Below, piece after piece: positions 17,304-26,031 of a stretch of DNA of 64,000 nucleotides. Numbering within the stretch: the stretch's first letter is position 1; each line of letters begins with the position of its first letter. Both the position numbers and the translations under genes were made by a program. The notes beneath the pieces were generated by a model. That model ran no database searches, was not told the DNA's origin, and was given only the letters and a program-made list of their open reading frames with translations. The DNA lies in the NCBI GenBank assembly GCA_965205955.1, contig OZ242192.1, forward strand, positions 2,046,001-2,110,000. Direction: 5' to 3'. Source of the stretch: G965202915 sp965205955 (GTDB lineage: Bacteria; Pseudomonadota; Gammaproteobacteria; Eutrophobiales; Eutrophobiaceae).

Positions 17304-19463
17304 ATGGGGAGAAAAAATAAAAAGAAAAGGCAGGTTGCGCGCAAACAGGCCGCCAGACAAAAGGCGGCTAATGCCGGTGGCGGGCTTGCGCAACTCGGCG
17401 ATAAAACCGGCTCAGGGGAAAACAGTGCCGGCAGTGCGCCGGTGGTGCGCGGGAGCAAGCCGCAGTTGGCCTGGGCTCCGCTGCTGAACGGATTGTTGAT
17501 ATTCCTGATCGCGTCTCCGGCAATCGTCGGTCCATACGGGCAACATAATGGTTACACACCGGACCTGCACATGGCGGCTTATATTCAGGTCGGCGGAATG
17601 GTGTTGCTGACCGTGTTTCTGTTCTCATGTTTTTTTTGCAGGCGAATTGTCGTTCCGCGCTCTCCGCTATTGCTGCCGCTGTTGATTTTCTATGCCTGGG
17701 CAATGCTTTCGGTGCTGTGGGCCGGCACGAAGTATGAGGCAATTGCGGATGCGCTCGATTGGAGCGGGGCGTTTGTATGCGCATTGCTGATCGTATTGCT
17801 GCTGCGTGAGATCAGGTTATTGCGGCTCCTCCTGTTTTTCCTGCTCGCCAGCGGTGTATGTATGGCCTTGTTCGGGATCGGACAGTATCTGTTCGGGATA
17901 GATTGGGTGCAACAGCACATAGTGCCGGCTGCTACGTTCAGCAATAAAAATATGGCGGGACAATATGGCGTTTTGACCTTGCCGATTGCGGTAGCTTTTT
18001 TCCTGAATTCGGCAAATACCGGAAGGATCCGGCTCTTTGCGATGGTAATCGCGTTGTTGATGACCTATATCTTCTACACTCGCGCACGCGGAGCAATGGT
18101 CGGTTTACTTACGGAAATCATTGTGATGGGCTGCATTTTGTTCTATTTCAAGCGAAAACATGGCTTCCATATTTTCGGCGATCTGCCGGTGAAGAAAACT
18201 GCGCTGGCGTTGTCACTGCTTGCCTTTATCGGCATGGCCTACCTGACACCGGCAATGTTTGGCAACGCAGACAAAGTACTGGAGGCTTCGATTGGCGGAA
18301 AACAGGAAGTATTGATGGCCAAGCACGGCGGTGAAAATTTGCAGTATTTGATGGATTATACCGCCAGCGGCAATACTCGCATGACGATATGGGGTAACTC
18401 CATTCCAATGATCAGGGACAATCTCCTGATCGGGGTCGGGCTGGGCAACTGGACGATTCAATATGGGGCCTACCAATCGTGGTTCAGGCCCGATAAAAAG
18501 CTGCAGCAAAGCTTGTATCATACCAACGCCCATAACGACTATATTGAGATATTGTGCGAGTTGGGCATCATCGGGTTCGTGCTGTTCGTATGGGTGGTGG
18601 TGTCACTGCTCAAAGTGGCAGGGCGTCTGTTGGCGAATTATGACCGGGAATATTGCCTGATAGCCATGGCGTTGGCGACGGCAATCGTGGGGATTGGGGT
18701 GAATGCGGTATTCAGCTTCCCACTGAAGCAGCCTGTTCCGATTTTCATGCTCATGACCTATATCGGGGTGCTTTCAAACCTGTACGGGGCAAAGTTTGGG
18801 GCCGGACGGGAGCTTGTTTTGTCCTTAAGCCGTGCGCCGGTCAGAAAACTGGCTGTCCCGGCCGCGGTCTTTGTTGCGGCCATCATGACCGCCAGCTTGT
18901 TTGTCCTGCAATATAACTGGTACCAATCTGAGCTGCATTACCGCGAATCGGTACTCAGTCTCCAGCAGAAAAAGTACCAGCTTTCATATATTGAATCCAA
19001 ACACGCCTATGAATTGAATCCATTGCGCGCTACCCTTTTGTGGCTACAGGCGGCCGCATTACTGCAGATCGGTCGCCAAGACTCCTATAACACGGCGATC
19101 GCATTGTTGGAAGCAATGCGGCGCGAGCATCCGTATACGTCCAATATGCTCGCCAGTCTGGCAACCGCATACAGCGAGGGGGGACGCCATGAAGACGCGG
19201 CGGAAACCATCGGAGCTTTGGCACGGTTGCAGCCGGACAACCGCAGGGTGCGCTATCGGCACGGAGGCTTGCTGTTTAACGCCGACAGATTCGAGGAAGC
19301 GATAACCGAGTTGCAGGCCGCACGCGCACTCTATGCTTCCGAGCCGAAGAAACGGAGCAGCAAAAATATGGTGGCAAAGATCGATGCAAAGCTTCTGGCA
19401 GCGGAGCACCAGGCCGAAGAGGGGAAAGTGGGGGACACTTCTGAGAATGTTGATGGGTCCTAG
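17304..19463 (+). CDS. O-antigen ligase-like polytopic membrane protein with C-terminal TPRs
   Basis: 719 residues with GGGAGC before the ATG. A Lys/Arg-rich cytoplasmic N-terminus (MGRKNKKKRQVARKQAARQ) precedes about a dozen membrane segments. A Wzy_C-type periplasmic loop includes NTRMTIWGNSIPMI, GVGLGNW and HNDYIEILCELGIIG, the conserved region of O-antigen ligase/polymerase enzymes. A final membrane segment leads into TPR-like repeats. Such proteins join or polymerise glycans, or transfer glycans to proteins, on the periplasmic side. No other polysaccharide genes are adjacent, so the substrate is unknown. Confidence 0.88.
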   Translation: MGRKNKKKRQVARKQAARQKAANAGGGLAQLGDKTGSGENSAGSAPVVRGSKPQLAWAPLLNGLLIFLIASPAIVGPYGQHNGYTPDLHMAAYIQVGGMVLLTVFLFSCFFCRRIVVPRSPLLLPLLIFYAWAMLSVLWAGTKYEAIADALDWSGAFVCALLIVLLLREIRLLRLLLFFLLASGVCMALFGIGQYLFGIDWVQQHIVPAATFSNKNMAGQYGVLTLPIAVAFFLNSANTGRIRLFAMVIALLMTYIFYTRARGAMVGLLTEIIVMGCILFYFKRKHGFHIFGDLPVKKTALALSLLAFIGMAYLTPAMFGNADKVLEASIGGKQEVLMAKHGGENLQYLMDYTASGNTRMTIWGNSIPMIRDNLLIGVGLGNWTIQYGAYQSWFRPDKKLQQSLYHTNAHNDYIEILCELGIIGFVLFVWVVVSLLKVAGRLLANYDREYCLIAMALATAIVGIGVNAVFSFPLKQPVPIFMLMTYIGVLSNLYGAKFGAGRELVLSLSRAPVRKLAVPAAVFVAAIMTASLFVLQYNWYQSELHYRESVLSLQQKKYQLSYIESKHAYELNPLRATLLWLQAAALLQIGRQDSYNTAIALLEAMRREHPYTSNMLASLATAYSEGGRHEDAAETIGALARLQPDNRRVRYRHGGLLFNADRFEEAITELQAARALYASEPKKRSSKNMVAKIDAKLLAAEHQAEEGKVGDTSENVDGS

Positions 19464-19565
19464 CGCACTTTGTTTTTGGGCTTGCCTCTTACCGTTGAGG
19501 CAAAACTGAAATCAGCGAATAAGGACACGCTATCCTGCAACCGGCACTCGGACGTGGCGGCTTAC

Positions 19566-19808
19566 TCAGTCTGGAATAAATTTTGGCACGCCCATCAGAA
19601 AGTACATGGTGTTCAATCCGCCAATCAGCGTGACGCCCTCTTCTTCCGCTTTTTTCTTGCAATCATCGGTGAAGTCATCAGCGGAACTGATCACGAACTT
19701 TTGCACAAGCTCGCTTTCAGCCCATTCTACAAGTTGCTCGACTGCGCGAATGTCATCGCGATCTTTGCCTTGCTTCCACTTGACCTGCACCGCGATTTCA
19801 GGCGGCAT
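19566..19808 (-). CDS. Mrr-like PD-(D/E)XK nuclease fragment
   Basis: An 80-residue reading frame resembling the second half of an Mrr-type restriction-endonuclease fold: QVKW (the QxK motif, residues 8-10), then FVISSADDFTDDCKKKAEEEGVTLI. The conserved N-terminal Glu and Asp motifs are absent. Upstream of the ATG the frame stays open and protein-like for 11 codons (NHSYSLF) back to the TAA of the cyclic-nucleotide-domain gene, which is in the same frame. It has no ribosome-binding site. It is therefore either a remnant or the tail of a protein interrupted by one stop codon. Confidence 0.6.
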   Translation of the reverse strand: MPPEIAVQVKWKQGKDRDDIRAVEQLVEWAESELVQKFVISSADDFTDDCKKKAEEEGVTLIGGLNTMYFLMGVPKFIPD

Positions 19809-19841
19809 AAACAGACTGTAGCTATGGTTGCCTGATTGTTC

Positions 19842-20369
19842 TTATTTTTTATGGGCCACAAATAAATCGGCCCAGAGAACCGTGGTATTGCGAAGGCGGA
19901 TGCTGATGATTTGCGCAACGGTGAGCAGGATTTTTACCCCTAGCTTGCTGTGCTTCTGTATTAAATTCTGAAAATCCTCGGCGGTGATCGTCAGTATTAC
20001 GGCATCCCTCTCGCAAACCGCACTAGCGGATAAGGGCTGACCGTCAATCACCCCCATTTCACCAATGCTTGCCCCTTTGGCTATTTCCGCAACTTTTACA
20101 TGGGCCTTTTCTGCATGGCCTTCTGCGGTTTCCACCTTTTTAAAGATATTCATTACTCCCTCTACAACGATGCACAATGACAGTTGCTTCTCTCCTTCTT
20201 TCAATATCACTGTGCCGGCGGGCGCACTATATGCCTTGAACCACGCGGACAGTATTTCTGTTTCCTCCGCATCGAAATCCGAAAAAAATCCGGAGTCCTG
20301 TATCAATTGTAGTAGCTGCTCTTTCGAGCGGTGGTGTTCAGCCAGTAATGTTAGTTGTTTTTTTGACAT
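19842..20369 (-). CDS. Cyclic nucleotide-binding-domain (CNB) protein
   Basis: 175 residues forming one CRP-type CNB domain: FDAEETEILSAWFKAYSAPA, GTVILKEGEKQLSLCIVVEG and GASIGEMGVIDGQPLSASAV. In the phosphate-binding cassette the position usually held by Arg (PRSA) is Leu (PLSA), so binding of cAMP or cGMP is doubtful. There is no helix-turn-helix, so it is not a full transcription factor. Its stop codon is followed in the same frame by the Mrr-like fragment. Confidence 0.85.
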   Translation of the reverse strand: MSKKQLTLLAEHHRSKEQLLQLIQDSGFFSDFDAEETEILSAWFKAYSAPAGTVILKEGEKQLSLCIVVEGVMNIFKKVETAEGHAEKAHVKVAEIAKGASIGEMGVIDGQPLSASAVCERDAVILTITAEDFQNLIQKHSKLGVKILLTVAQIISIRLRNTTVLWADLFVAHKK

Positions 20370-20483
20370 GAAAATTTACCAAATACGTTCTGGATATGAG
20401 TCGACTATGCAGGATAGTCTATATGATTTACCTTTGCACGCTGACTATACCAGTATTGTATTGTCGCAGGCAATTTCAAGGCG

Positions 20484-21245
20484 CTATGGTCCGGCCTGCT
20501 CAAATATCTCTCCGCCAAGATCGCCGATCATCCGATCAATTTTCTGCTTTACAAGCTCAAGCATGGCGGTATCGATGGATCGCAGCACCAGATTGACCCC
20601 CAATCTGCCGGATCGGAAGAATGGGTAACTGCCAATACTGACTTCTGTATGTTGATCCTGTATTGCTTGCAAGGGGGCGGCGAAACCTGCTTCACGCAGA
20701 TCGGTGATGATGTTGACCGTCTCCATCGGCACACCGCCCGCCAGCCTGTCGGTCATCCCGGAAAACATCGCCTGCATGATTACGGGAACACCTGCCAATA
20801 CATATACGTTATCGATTTGAAATCCCGGCGCTCCGCTGACCGGATTGTCAATCAGCACGGCGCCGTCGGGAATGTGCGCCATTTTAAGGCGGGCTTCGTT
20901 CAGTTCGCCGCCGTTATGAAATGCGGTTATTTTTTCAACCGCCTGCCGATTGCGCAACAACGGTTTGCCAAAACATCGGGCTATGGCGGCACTGGTAATA
21001 TCATCGTGCGTGGGCCCTATTCCGCCGGTGGTAAATACGTAACTGAGCCGGCTCTTATAGTCATTGACCGCATCGATAATCGCCTTTTCTATATCGGGTA
21101 TAATGCGACATTCCGCCAAACCGATTCCAAGCCGGTCCAATTGCTGACCGAGAAAGGCGAGATTGGTATCCCGGGTTCTTCCGGAAAGAATTTCATTGCC
21201 GATAATAATCAGCCCGGCGGTATATTGCATCTTTGCAGGATTCAT
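20484..21245 (-). CDS. CinA N-terminal-type molybdopterin-binding-fold protein
   Basis: About 253 residues from the ATG at 21245 (a GTG at 21254 is also possible). It matches the COG1058 domain at the N-terminus of CinA: GLIIIGNEILSGRTRDTN, YVFTTGGIGPTHDDIT and GAPGFQIDNVYVLAGVP. The C-terminal nicotinamide-nucleotide amidase domain of full CinA is absent. Related domains hydrolyse ADP-ribose or bind molybdopterin; the role of stand-alone proteins is unsettled. It lies 85 bases behind panD on the same strand. Confidence 0.9.
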   Translation of the reverse strand: MNPAKMQYTAGLIIIGNEILSGRTRDTNLAFLGQQLDRLGIGLAECRIIPDIEKAIIDAVNDYKSRLSYVFTTGGIGPTHDDITSAAIARCFGKPLLRNRQAVEKITAFHNGGELNEARLKMAHIPDGAVLIDNPVSGAPGFQIDNVYVLAGVPVIMQAMFSGMTDRLAGGVPMETVNIITDLREAGFAAPLQAIQDQHTEVSIGSYPFFRSGRLGVNLVLRSIDTAMLELVKQKIDRMIGDLGGEIFEQAGP

Positions 21246-21330
21246 CGGCGCCACCGCAAACTGTCATACGGGGAACGGGATGCGGATAAGAAACCGGCGG
21301 TTCCGGCAAAGCGGCTCGGCAGGTTCCGCA

Positions 21331-21726
21331 TCACCCGGCCGTGGGATCGGAGGCCTGCACCGGAGTGCAGTCCTTGATTCTGATGATGTTGTTGTCTTGA
21401 TCCAGATACACCAGGGTGGGTTTAAATTGTTTTATCTCATCCTCGCTCAATGAAGTATAGGCACAAATAATGATGCGGTCTCCCCGGCCGGCCTTATGCG
21501 AGGCGGCGCCATTGACGGAAATAATGCGGGAATTTTCCTCGGCGCGAATCGCATATGTGGTCAGGCGTTCGCCATTTTCAATATTGTAGAGTTGTATCTG
21601 CTCATGCTCGTGTATGCCCGCCTTGTCCAGCAAAATTCCGTCTATTGCGCAGGAGCCGTCATAATCCCGCTCGGAATGGGTTACACAAGCCCGATGCAGC
21701 TTGGATTTAAGCAGTGTTATATACAT
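21331..21726 (-). CDS. panD: Aspartate 1-decarboxylase
   Basis: 131 residues. It makes beta-alanine for pantothenate. The precursor self-cleaves between Gly24 and Ser25 (motif YDGSC) to form the pyruvoyl cofactor; the N-terminus MYITLLKSKLHRACVTH and NGAASHKAGRGDRIIICAY are family signatures. It lies 61 bases downstream of panC, so all three pan genes lie in one cluster. Confidence 0.97.
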   Translation of the reverse strand: MYITLLKSKLHRACVTHSERDYDGSCAIDGILLDKAGIHEHEQIQLYNIENGERLTTYAIRAEENSRIISVNGAASHKAGRGDRIIICAYTSLSEDEIKQFKPTLVYLDQDNNIIRIKDCTPVQASDPTAG

Positions 21727-21787
21727 AATTTCAATTCCATTTTACACAAACCGGAATATGTTTCACAAAACAACCGGGCTCAGACGG

Positions 21788-22633
21788 CTATTGCCGCACC
21801 AGAATGTTATCGATCAGCCGCGTCCTGCCCAAGCGGACTGCGGCCAGGATAACCAGTTTCCCGTCCCGCGGCTGACTCAGGTTCTCCGCATCACATACAG
21901 TAACATAATCGGTCTCGAAACCATCTGCAAACAAGCGATCAAGGGCCGACTGCTGCAATTGTTCATAGTCTGTACTGCCACGGTTAATCTCCTCGGCCAT
22001 CTGTGCCAGGGCTTTATGGAATAATGGGGCTCTGCGCCTTTCATCCTCGCATAAATAAGCGTTGCGCGAACTCACCGCCAGGCCGTCTGTTTCCCGCACC
22101 GTGGGTATGCTGATAATGTTTATCGGATAGTGCAGATCACGCACCATCTTTCTGATAATAACAAGCTGCTGATAGTCTTTTTCGCCAAAAACAGCGTGAT
22201 CGGGCAATACGATATTGAATAGTTTGGCAACAATCGTGGCAACCCCTTCAAAATGCCCGGGACGAAAGCGCCCGCAATATTTATTTTCAAGCTCCGGCGC
22301 CTTCACCCTGGCGCCGCCGTGCAGGTCAGTGGAATACATTTCATGCACCTCGGGAACGAAAACCAGATCGACATTATTATCGTCGAGTTTTTCCAGGTCT
22401 TTATCCAGCGTCCTCGGATACTCAGTATAATCTTCACCTTCGGCAAATTGGGTCGGATTGACAAAAATCGTGGTTACAATGCAGCCGCCGGCACTTTGCG
22501 CTCTTTCAATCAGCGCCATGTGACCGGCGTGCAAATTGCCCATCGTCGGCACCAGAATAATCGGAATACCCTGCAGACGGCAGGTTTTGACGGACTGTCT
22601 GAGTGCGGCAACTGAACGAATCTGAGGGATCAA
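21788..22633 (-). CDS. panC: Pantothenate synthetase (pantoate--beta-alanine ligase)
   Basis: 281 residues. It joins pantoate and beta-alanine using ATP. The HxGH motif is H35-A-G-H38 (PTMGNLHAGH); FGEKDYQQL and the KMSKS-like VSSRNAYL are also present. The ATG overlaps the panB stop by 4 bases, and panD follows. Confidence 0.98.
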   Translation of the reverse strand: MIPQIRSVAALRQSVKTCRLQGIPIILVPTMGNLHAGHMALIERAQSAGGCIVTTIFVNPTQFAEGEDYTEYPRTLDKDLEKLDDNNVDLVFVPEVHEMYSTDLHGGARVKAPELENKYCGRFRPGHFEGVATIVAKLFNIVLPDHAVFGEKDYQQLVIIRKMVRDLHYPINIISIPTVRETDGLAVSSRNAYLCEDERRRAPLFHKALAQMAEEINRGSTDYEQLQQSALDRLFADGFETDYVTVCDAENLSQPRDGKLVILAAVRLGRTRLIDNILVRQ

Positions 22634-23427
22634 CTGAATTGATGCTCCACAGCGGGGAATGCGCCCGATTTCACGGCCTCGATATAGCGTTCAATGGCCG
22701 CAGAAATGGAGGATTGTCCATCGAGAAATACCTTTGAAAATTTATTCGGCTGCTCCGTAATGCCAAGCATATCATGCAACACCAAAACCTGCCCATCGCA
22801 GCCGGCGCCCGCGCCGATGCCAATCACCGGGATCGCCAGAAGTCTGCTGATCTCGGCGGCTAATCCTGCGGGTATGCACTCGAGCACGAGCAACACCGCC
22901 CCGGCATCCTGCAGGGCACGCGCATCGCTTCGAATCTGCTCGGCCTCGGCAGGCGCCCTCCCCTGTATCCGATAACCGCCCAATTTATGTACAGATTGCG
23001 GGGTCAATCCCAAATGGCCGCATACCGCTATACCCCGGGCGCTTAGCAGTGAAACCGCCTCGATTACTTCCCGCCCGCCTTCGAGTTTCACCACCTCCGC
23101 ACCGCCATCGCTCACAAGACGAGCGGCATTGCCAAGGGCTTGCGCCGGGGTCGCATAGCTCATAAAAGGCAGGTCGGTAACCAGCAATGCGCGCCGTCTG
23201 CCGGCGCTCGTTATCCGGGAATGATAAATCATATCGGACATCTTTACTTTCAGCGTGGAGTCCCCGCCCTGCAAAGCCATTCCCAGCGAATCGCCGACCA
23301 ATATCAATTCAATGCCGGCATTATCGAGCAACCGGGCAAAACCGGCATCATAGGCGGTTAAACAGGCTACCTTTTCACCTTCCCGTTTCATGCCGCGCAA
23401 TGTGGCAACCGTAACCTTGTCGGTCAT
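22630..23427 (-). CDS. panB: 3-methyl-2-oxobutanoate hydroxymethyltransferase (ketopantoate synthase)
   Basis: 265 residues. It transfers a hydroxymethyl group from methylene-tetrahydrofolate to ketoisovalerate, the first step of pantothenate synthesis. Signatures are CLTAYDAGFARLLDNAGIE, VGDSLGM, VTDLPFMSY, HLGLTPQSVHKLGGYR and the catalytic Glu in LVLECIPA. It overlaps panC and dgk by 4 bases on either side. Confidence 0.98.
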   Translation of the reverse strand: MTDKVTVATLRGMKREGEKVACLTAYDAGFARLLDNAGIELILVGDSLGMALQGGDSTLKVKMSDMIYHSRITSAGRRRALLVTDLPFMSYATPAQALGNAARLVSDGGAEVVKLEGGREVIEAVSLLSARGIAVCGHLGLTPQSVHKLGGYRIQGRAPAEAEQIRSDARALQDAGAVLLVLECIPAGLAAEISRLLAIPVIGIGAGAGCDGQVLVLHDMLGITEQPNKFSKVFLDGQSSISAAIERYIEAVKSGAFPAVEHQFS

Positions 23428-24065
23428 GAATTCCCCGGATTGAAATAATGCTTGCCGTACGAAAGGCTTTGCATGTGCTCAAGTAACAGTTCATATTCTT
23501 TGTCCCGCCCCACCAGATCGAAATCATGGGTGTTGATGATAAGCAGCGGGGCGCCATTGTAGTAATGAAAAAATTCGATATAGGCATCATTGACGCGCTG
23601 CAAATAATCCCTGTCTATTCCTCTTTCATAATCATAGCCGCGTTCAAAAATTCGCCGCATCAGATCATCCGTCGGGGCCTGCAAATAAATCACCAGATCG
23701 GGCAAGGGCGCATCCAGCGAAAGTCTTTCATATACCTGCCGATACAGTGATAATTCATCATCGTCCAGGGTGATATTGGCAAATAACTGATCCTTCTCCA
23801 GCAAAAAATCGGCGATTTGTGCCGGTTTAAAAATATCCGGTTGCCGCAGACTCTGTATTTGTCTGGCGCGCTGAAACAGGAAATGTAATTGTGTGGGTAA
23901 TGCAAAGGCGCGCTGATTGGCATAAAACCGGGATAAAAAAGGGTTTTCCATCGTTAACTCCAGAATCGGCTCGGTATTGAAGGTCGCGGCAAGACGCTTT
24001 GCCAGCGTGGTTTTACCCACTCCAATCGGACCTTCGACCACAATATAATCAAGTTTTCGCTTCAT
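23424..24065 (-). CDS. Deoxynucleoside (deoxyadenosine/deoxyguanosine) kinase family protein
   Basis: 213 residues. A P-loop GPIGVGKTT at 12-20 and later DLVIYLQAPTDDLMRRI and RGIDRDYLQRVNDAY match the dNK family of deoxynucleoside kinases that salvage purine deoxynucleosides in the cytoplasm. It lies between folK and panB with 4-base overlaps on both sides, an arrangement seen in many gammaproteobacteria. Exact substrate preference cannot be read from the sequence. Confidence 0.92.
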   Translation of the reverse strand: MKRKLDYIVVEGPIGVGKTTLAKRLAATFNTEPILELTMENPFLSRFYANQRAFALPTQLHFLFQRARQIQSLRQPDIFKPAQIADFLLEKDQLFANITLDDDELSLYRQVYERLSLDAPLPDLVIYLQAPTDDLMRRIFERGYDYERGIDRDYLQRVNDAYIEFFHYYNGAPLLIINTHDFDLVGRDKEYELLLEHMQSLSYGKHYFNPGNS

Positions 24066-24541
24066 TCGATCTTCTGAATATCTGCATCCCCGCAGTCCTG
24101 TAATAGAGCGGCAACAGAACCTAATCCCGGTATATCCAGATCCCGCGCTATCTCGACCAGGGGGATCAACACAAAGTTTCGGTTTTTCATCTCGGCATGC
24201 GGGATGGTAAGACGCTCATTATTTATTTGCTGACGGCCGTACAGCAGGATATCCAGATCGAGGGAGCGCGGCCCCCAGTGTTCGGCTCTGACCCGGCCCT
24301 GCCGGGCTTCAATCGCTTGTAATTTATCCAATAAACTATCCGCTTCGAGACCGGTATTGATTGCGACCACCGCGTTGATAAAATCCGCCTGGTTCTGAGG
24401 GCCAACCGGTTTGCTTCTGTATAATGATGACGCCCTGCATAGCGTAATATCCGGGGCCGATGCAATGGTTTTTATTGCCCGCCTGAGCTGCCTGTACGGA
24501 TGTGATTGATTGCTGCCAAGGCCAATATATGCCCGGATCAT
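24062..24541 (-). CDS. folK: 2-amino-4-hydroxy-6-hydroxymethyldihydropteridine diphosphokinase (HPPK)
   Basis: 159 residues. It activates hydroxymethyl-dihydropterin with pyrophosphate from ATP in folate synthesis. Signatures are IGLGSNQSHPYRQLRRAI, the substrate loop SSLYRSKPVGPQNQADFIN and the metal-binding PRSLDLDILLYG. Its ATG overlaps the pcnB stop by 4 bases. Confidence 0.97.
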   Translation of the reverse strand: MIRAYIGLGSNQSHPYRQLRRAIKTIASAPDITLCRASSLYRSKPVGPQNQADFINAVVAINTGLEADSLLDKLQAIEARQGRVRAEHWGPRSLDLDILLYGRQQINNERLTIPHAEMKNRNFVLIPLVEIARDLDIPGLGSVAALLQDCGDADIQKIE

Positions 24542-25857
24542 GATTCCGGTATCTTAGCTTTTCGTCGGTGCCCCACCCTGTGGGTACGGCGTCTGTTACG
24601 GTTCTTGCCGGCTTCCAGTTCCCTGTACATCTCGGTATTCTGCTGCTCAGTCCACCAATCCACTTGCGCCGCCAGTTCCTCTCCCAATTTATGCCGCAAA
24701 AGCAAGAAATCATACGCGGCACGAAATCTGGGATGCGCCAGGACGCGCTTGCTGCGTCTCGGAGAGCAGTTCCCCAATCGAGGCTGCATTGACCATATCT
24801 CACGGGCAATGCTTGTGTGATGCCTCGGCATTGACGTAACGGAAATTTGTTTCGAGATCACCGTATCGATTGCCAGTTGGTATGCATCGGATTCACTCAG
24901 GTCGTTCGCCAAATGTCGGTCTCTGATTTCCTGCAACGGCTCCCACAGCAATGCCGCAATTAAAAATCCGGGTGTGATAGGTTTGTTTTCCGAAAATCTC
25001 TGATCCATATCGGCAAACGCATGGCAGAGGAAGGTATGCGGAAACCCGCCCTCCTCCCGCGACAGAATATCTTCCGTCAATGGAAACAGATAGCGGAACA
25101 AGCCATGATTTCTCAATGCTTCGAAGGTTTGCAATGAAACGCCCCTCATAAACAACTTGAGCACCTCCTCAAACAGTCTGGCCGCAGGAATATCCTCGAG
25201 CAGATAGGCCAGCTTGTAGATCGGCGCTTCAGTATCGGGATGAATATTTAATCCCAGCTTCACCGCAAAACGCACTGCCCGTAACAATCTCACCGGATCC
25301 TCGGTATAGCGTTTCTCGGCATCACCAATCAGTCTCAACTGACCCCGTTCAAGATCGGCAACACCGCCTACATAATCAAGCACCGAATAATCCTTGATAT
25401 TGTAAAACAGCGCGTTCACCGTAAAATCCCGCCGCCAGACATCGTCTTCAATATTTCCGTACACATTATCGCGAATAATCCTGCCCTCCAGTGACCGCCC
25501 CTCGCCCGTGTCCGATACATGATGCGGCGCCCTGAAGGTCGATACTTCGATAATTTCCCGCCCAAAGCGGATGTGCGCCAGACGGAACCGCCGACCAATC
25601 AAACAGCAATTCCTGAATAACTCCCTGATCTGTTGAGGCAAAGCGTTGGTTACCACATCGAAATCCTTCGGTTCCCTGCCCAGCAGCAGATCCCTGACAC
25701 TGCCTCCTACCAGAAACGATTGGTAGCCGGCATTTTTCAGGCGATACAGCACCTTCAACGCACTGTCACTGATAGCCGCACGGGAGATAGTATGCTTCTC
25801 CCTCGGAATGGTTACCGGCACGGGCCGTAAACTGCGTATATTCTCGTTTGCATTCAC
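24538..25857 (-). CDS. pcnB: Poly(A) polymerase I
   Basis: 439 residues from the GTG at 25857, preferred because AGGAG lies 7 bases upstream (25864-25868); longer in-frame starts at 25917-25920 would fall inside the opposite-strand tRNA promoter. It adds poly(A) tails that promote RNA decay. The nucleotidyltransferase head shows LVGGSVRDLLLGREPKDFDV and the conserved RRDFTVNALFYN, then the neck region TEDPVRLLRAVRF. The C-terminal tail is very basic (RNRRRTHRVGHRRKAK). It leads the overlapping run pcnB-folK-dgk-panB-panC. Confidence 0.96.
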   Translation of the reverse strand: MNANENIRSLRPVPVTIPREKHTISRAAISDSALKVLYRLKNAGYQSFLVGGSVRDLLLGREPKDFDVVTNALPQQIRELFRNCCLIGRRFRLAHIRFGREIIEVSTFRAPHHVSDTGEGRSLEGRIIRDNVYGNIEDDVWRRDFTVNALFYNIKDYSVLDYVGGVADLERGQLRLIGDAEKRYTEDPVRLLRAVRFAVKLGLNIHPDTEAPIYKLAYLLEDIPAARLFEEVLKLFMRGVSLQTFEALRNHGLFRYLFPLTEDILSREEGGFPHTFLCHAFADMDQRFSENKPITPGFLIAALLWEPLQEIRDRHLANDLSESDAYQLAIDTVISKQISVTSMPRHHTSIAREIWSMQPRLGNCSPRRSKRVLAHPRFRAAYDFLLLRHKLGEELAAQVDWWTEQQNTEMYRELEAGKNRNRRRTHRVGHRRKAKIPES

Positions 25858-25884
25858 ATCGGTCTCCTGTCTCAATAAATTACC

Positions 25885-25912
25885 TTGTAGAGTGGTCGTC
25901 TGCTTGTATAAT
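25885..25912 (+). promoter_or_regulatory. Sigma-70 promoter of tRNA-Glu
   Basis: TTGTAG at 25885-25890 and a perfect TATAAT at 25907-25912, with a 16-base spacer, 18 bases before the tRNA 5' end. It faces away from pcnB and overlaps the DNA just upstream of the pcnB start. Confidence 0.65.
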
Positions 25913-25930
25913 AGCATCAAATTGAAGCGG

Positions 25931-26006
25931 GCTCCCTTCGTCTAGCGGCCCAGGACATCGCCCTCTCACGGCGAAAACAGGGGTTCGAGCCCCCTAGGGA
26001 GCGCCA
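25931..26006 (+). tRNA. tRNA-Glu (anticodon CUC)
   Basis: 76 bases with encoded CCA. The acceptor stem GCTCCCT (25931-25937) pairs with AGGGAGC (25996-26002). The anticodon stem TCGCC/GGCGA holds the loop CTCTCAC, with anticodon CTC at 25965-25967. The T arm contains GGTTCGAGCC. The sequence closely matches bacterial tRNA-Glu, but the anticodon is CUC instead of the usual UUC. It converges on hemL. Confidence 0.96.
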
Positions 26007-26031
26007 CTTGTGCGGTGATTTGATAAACTCT

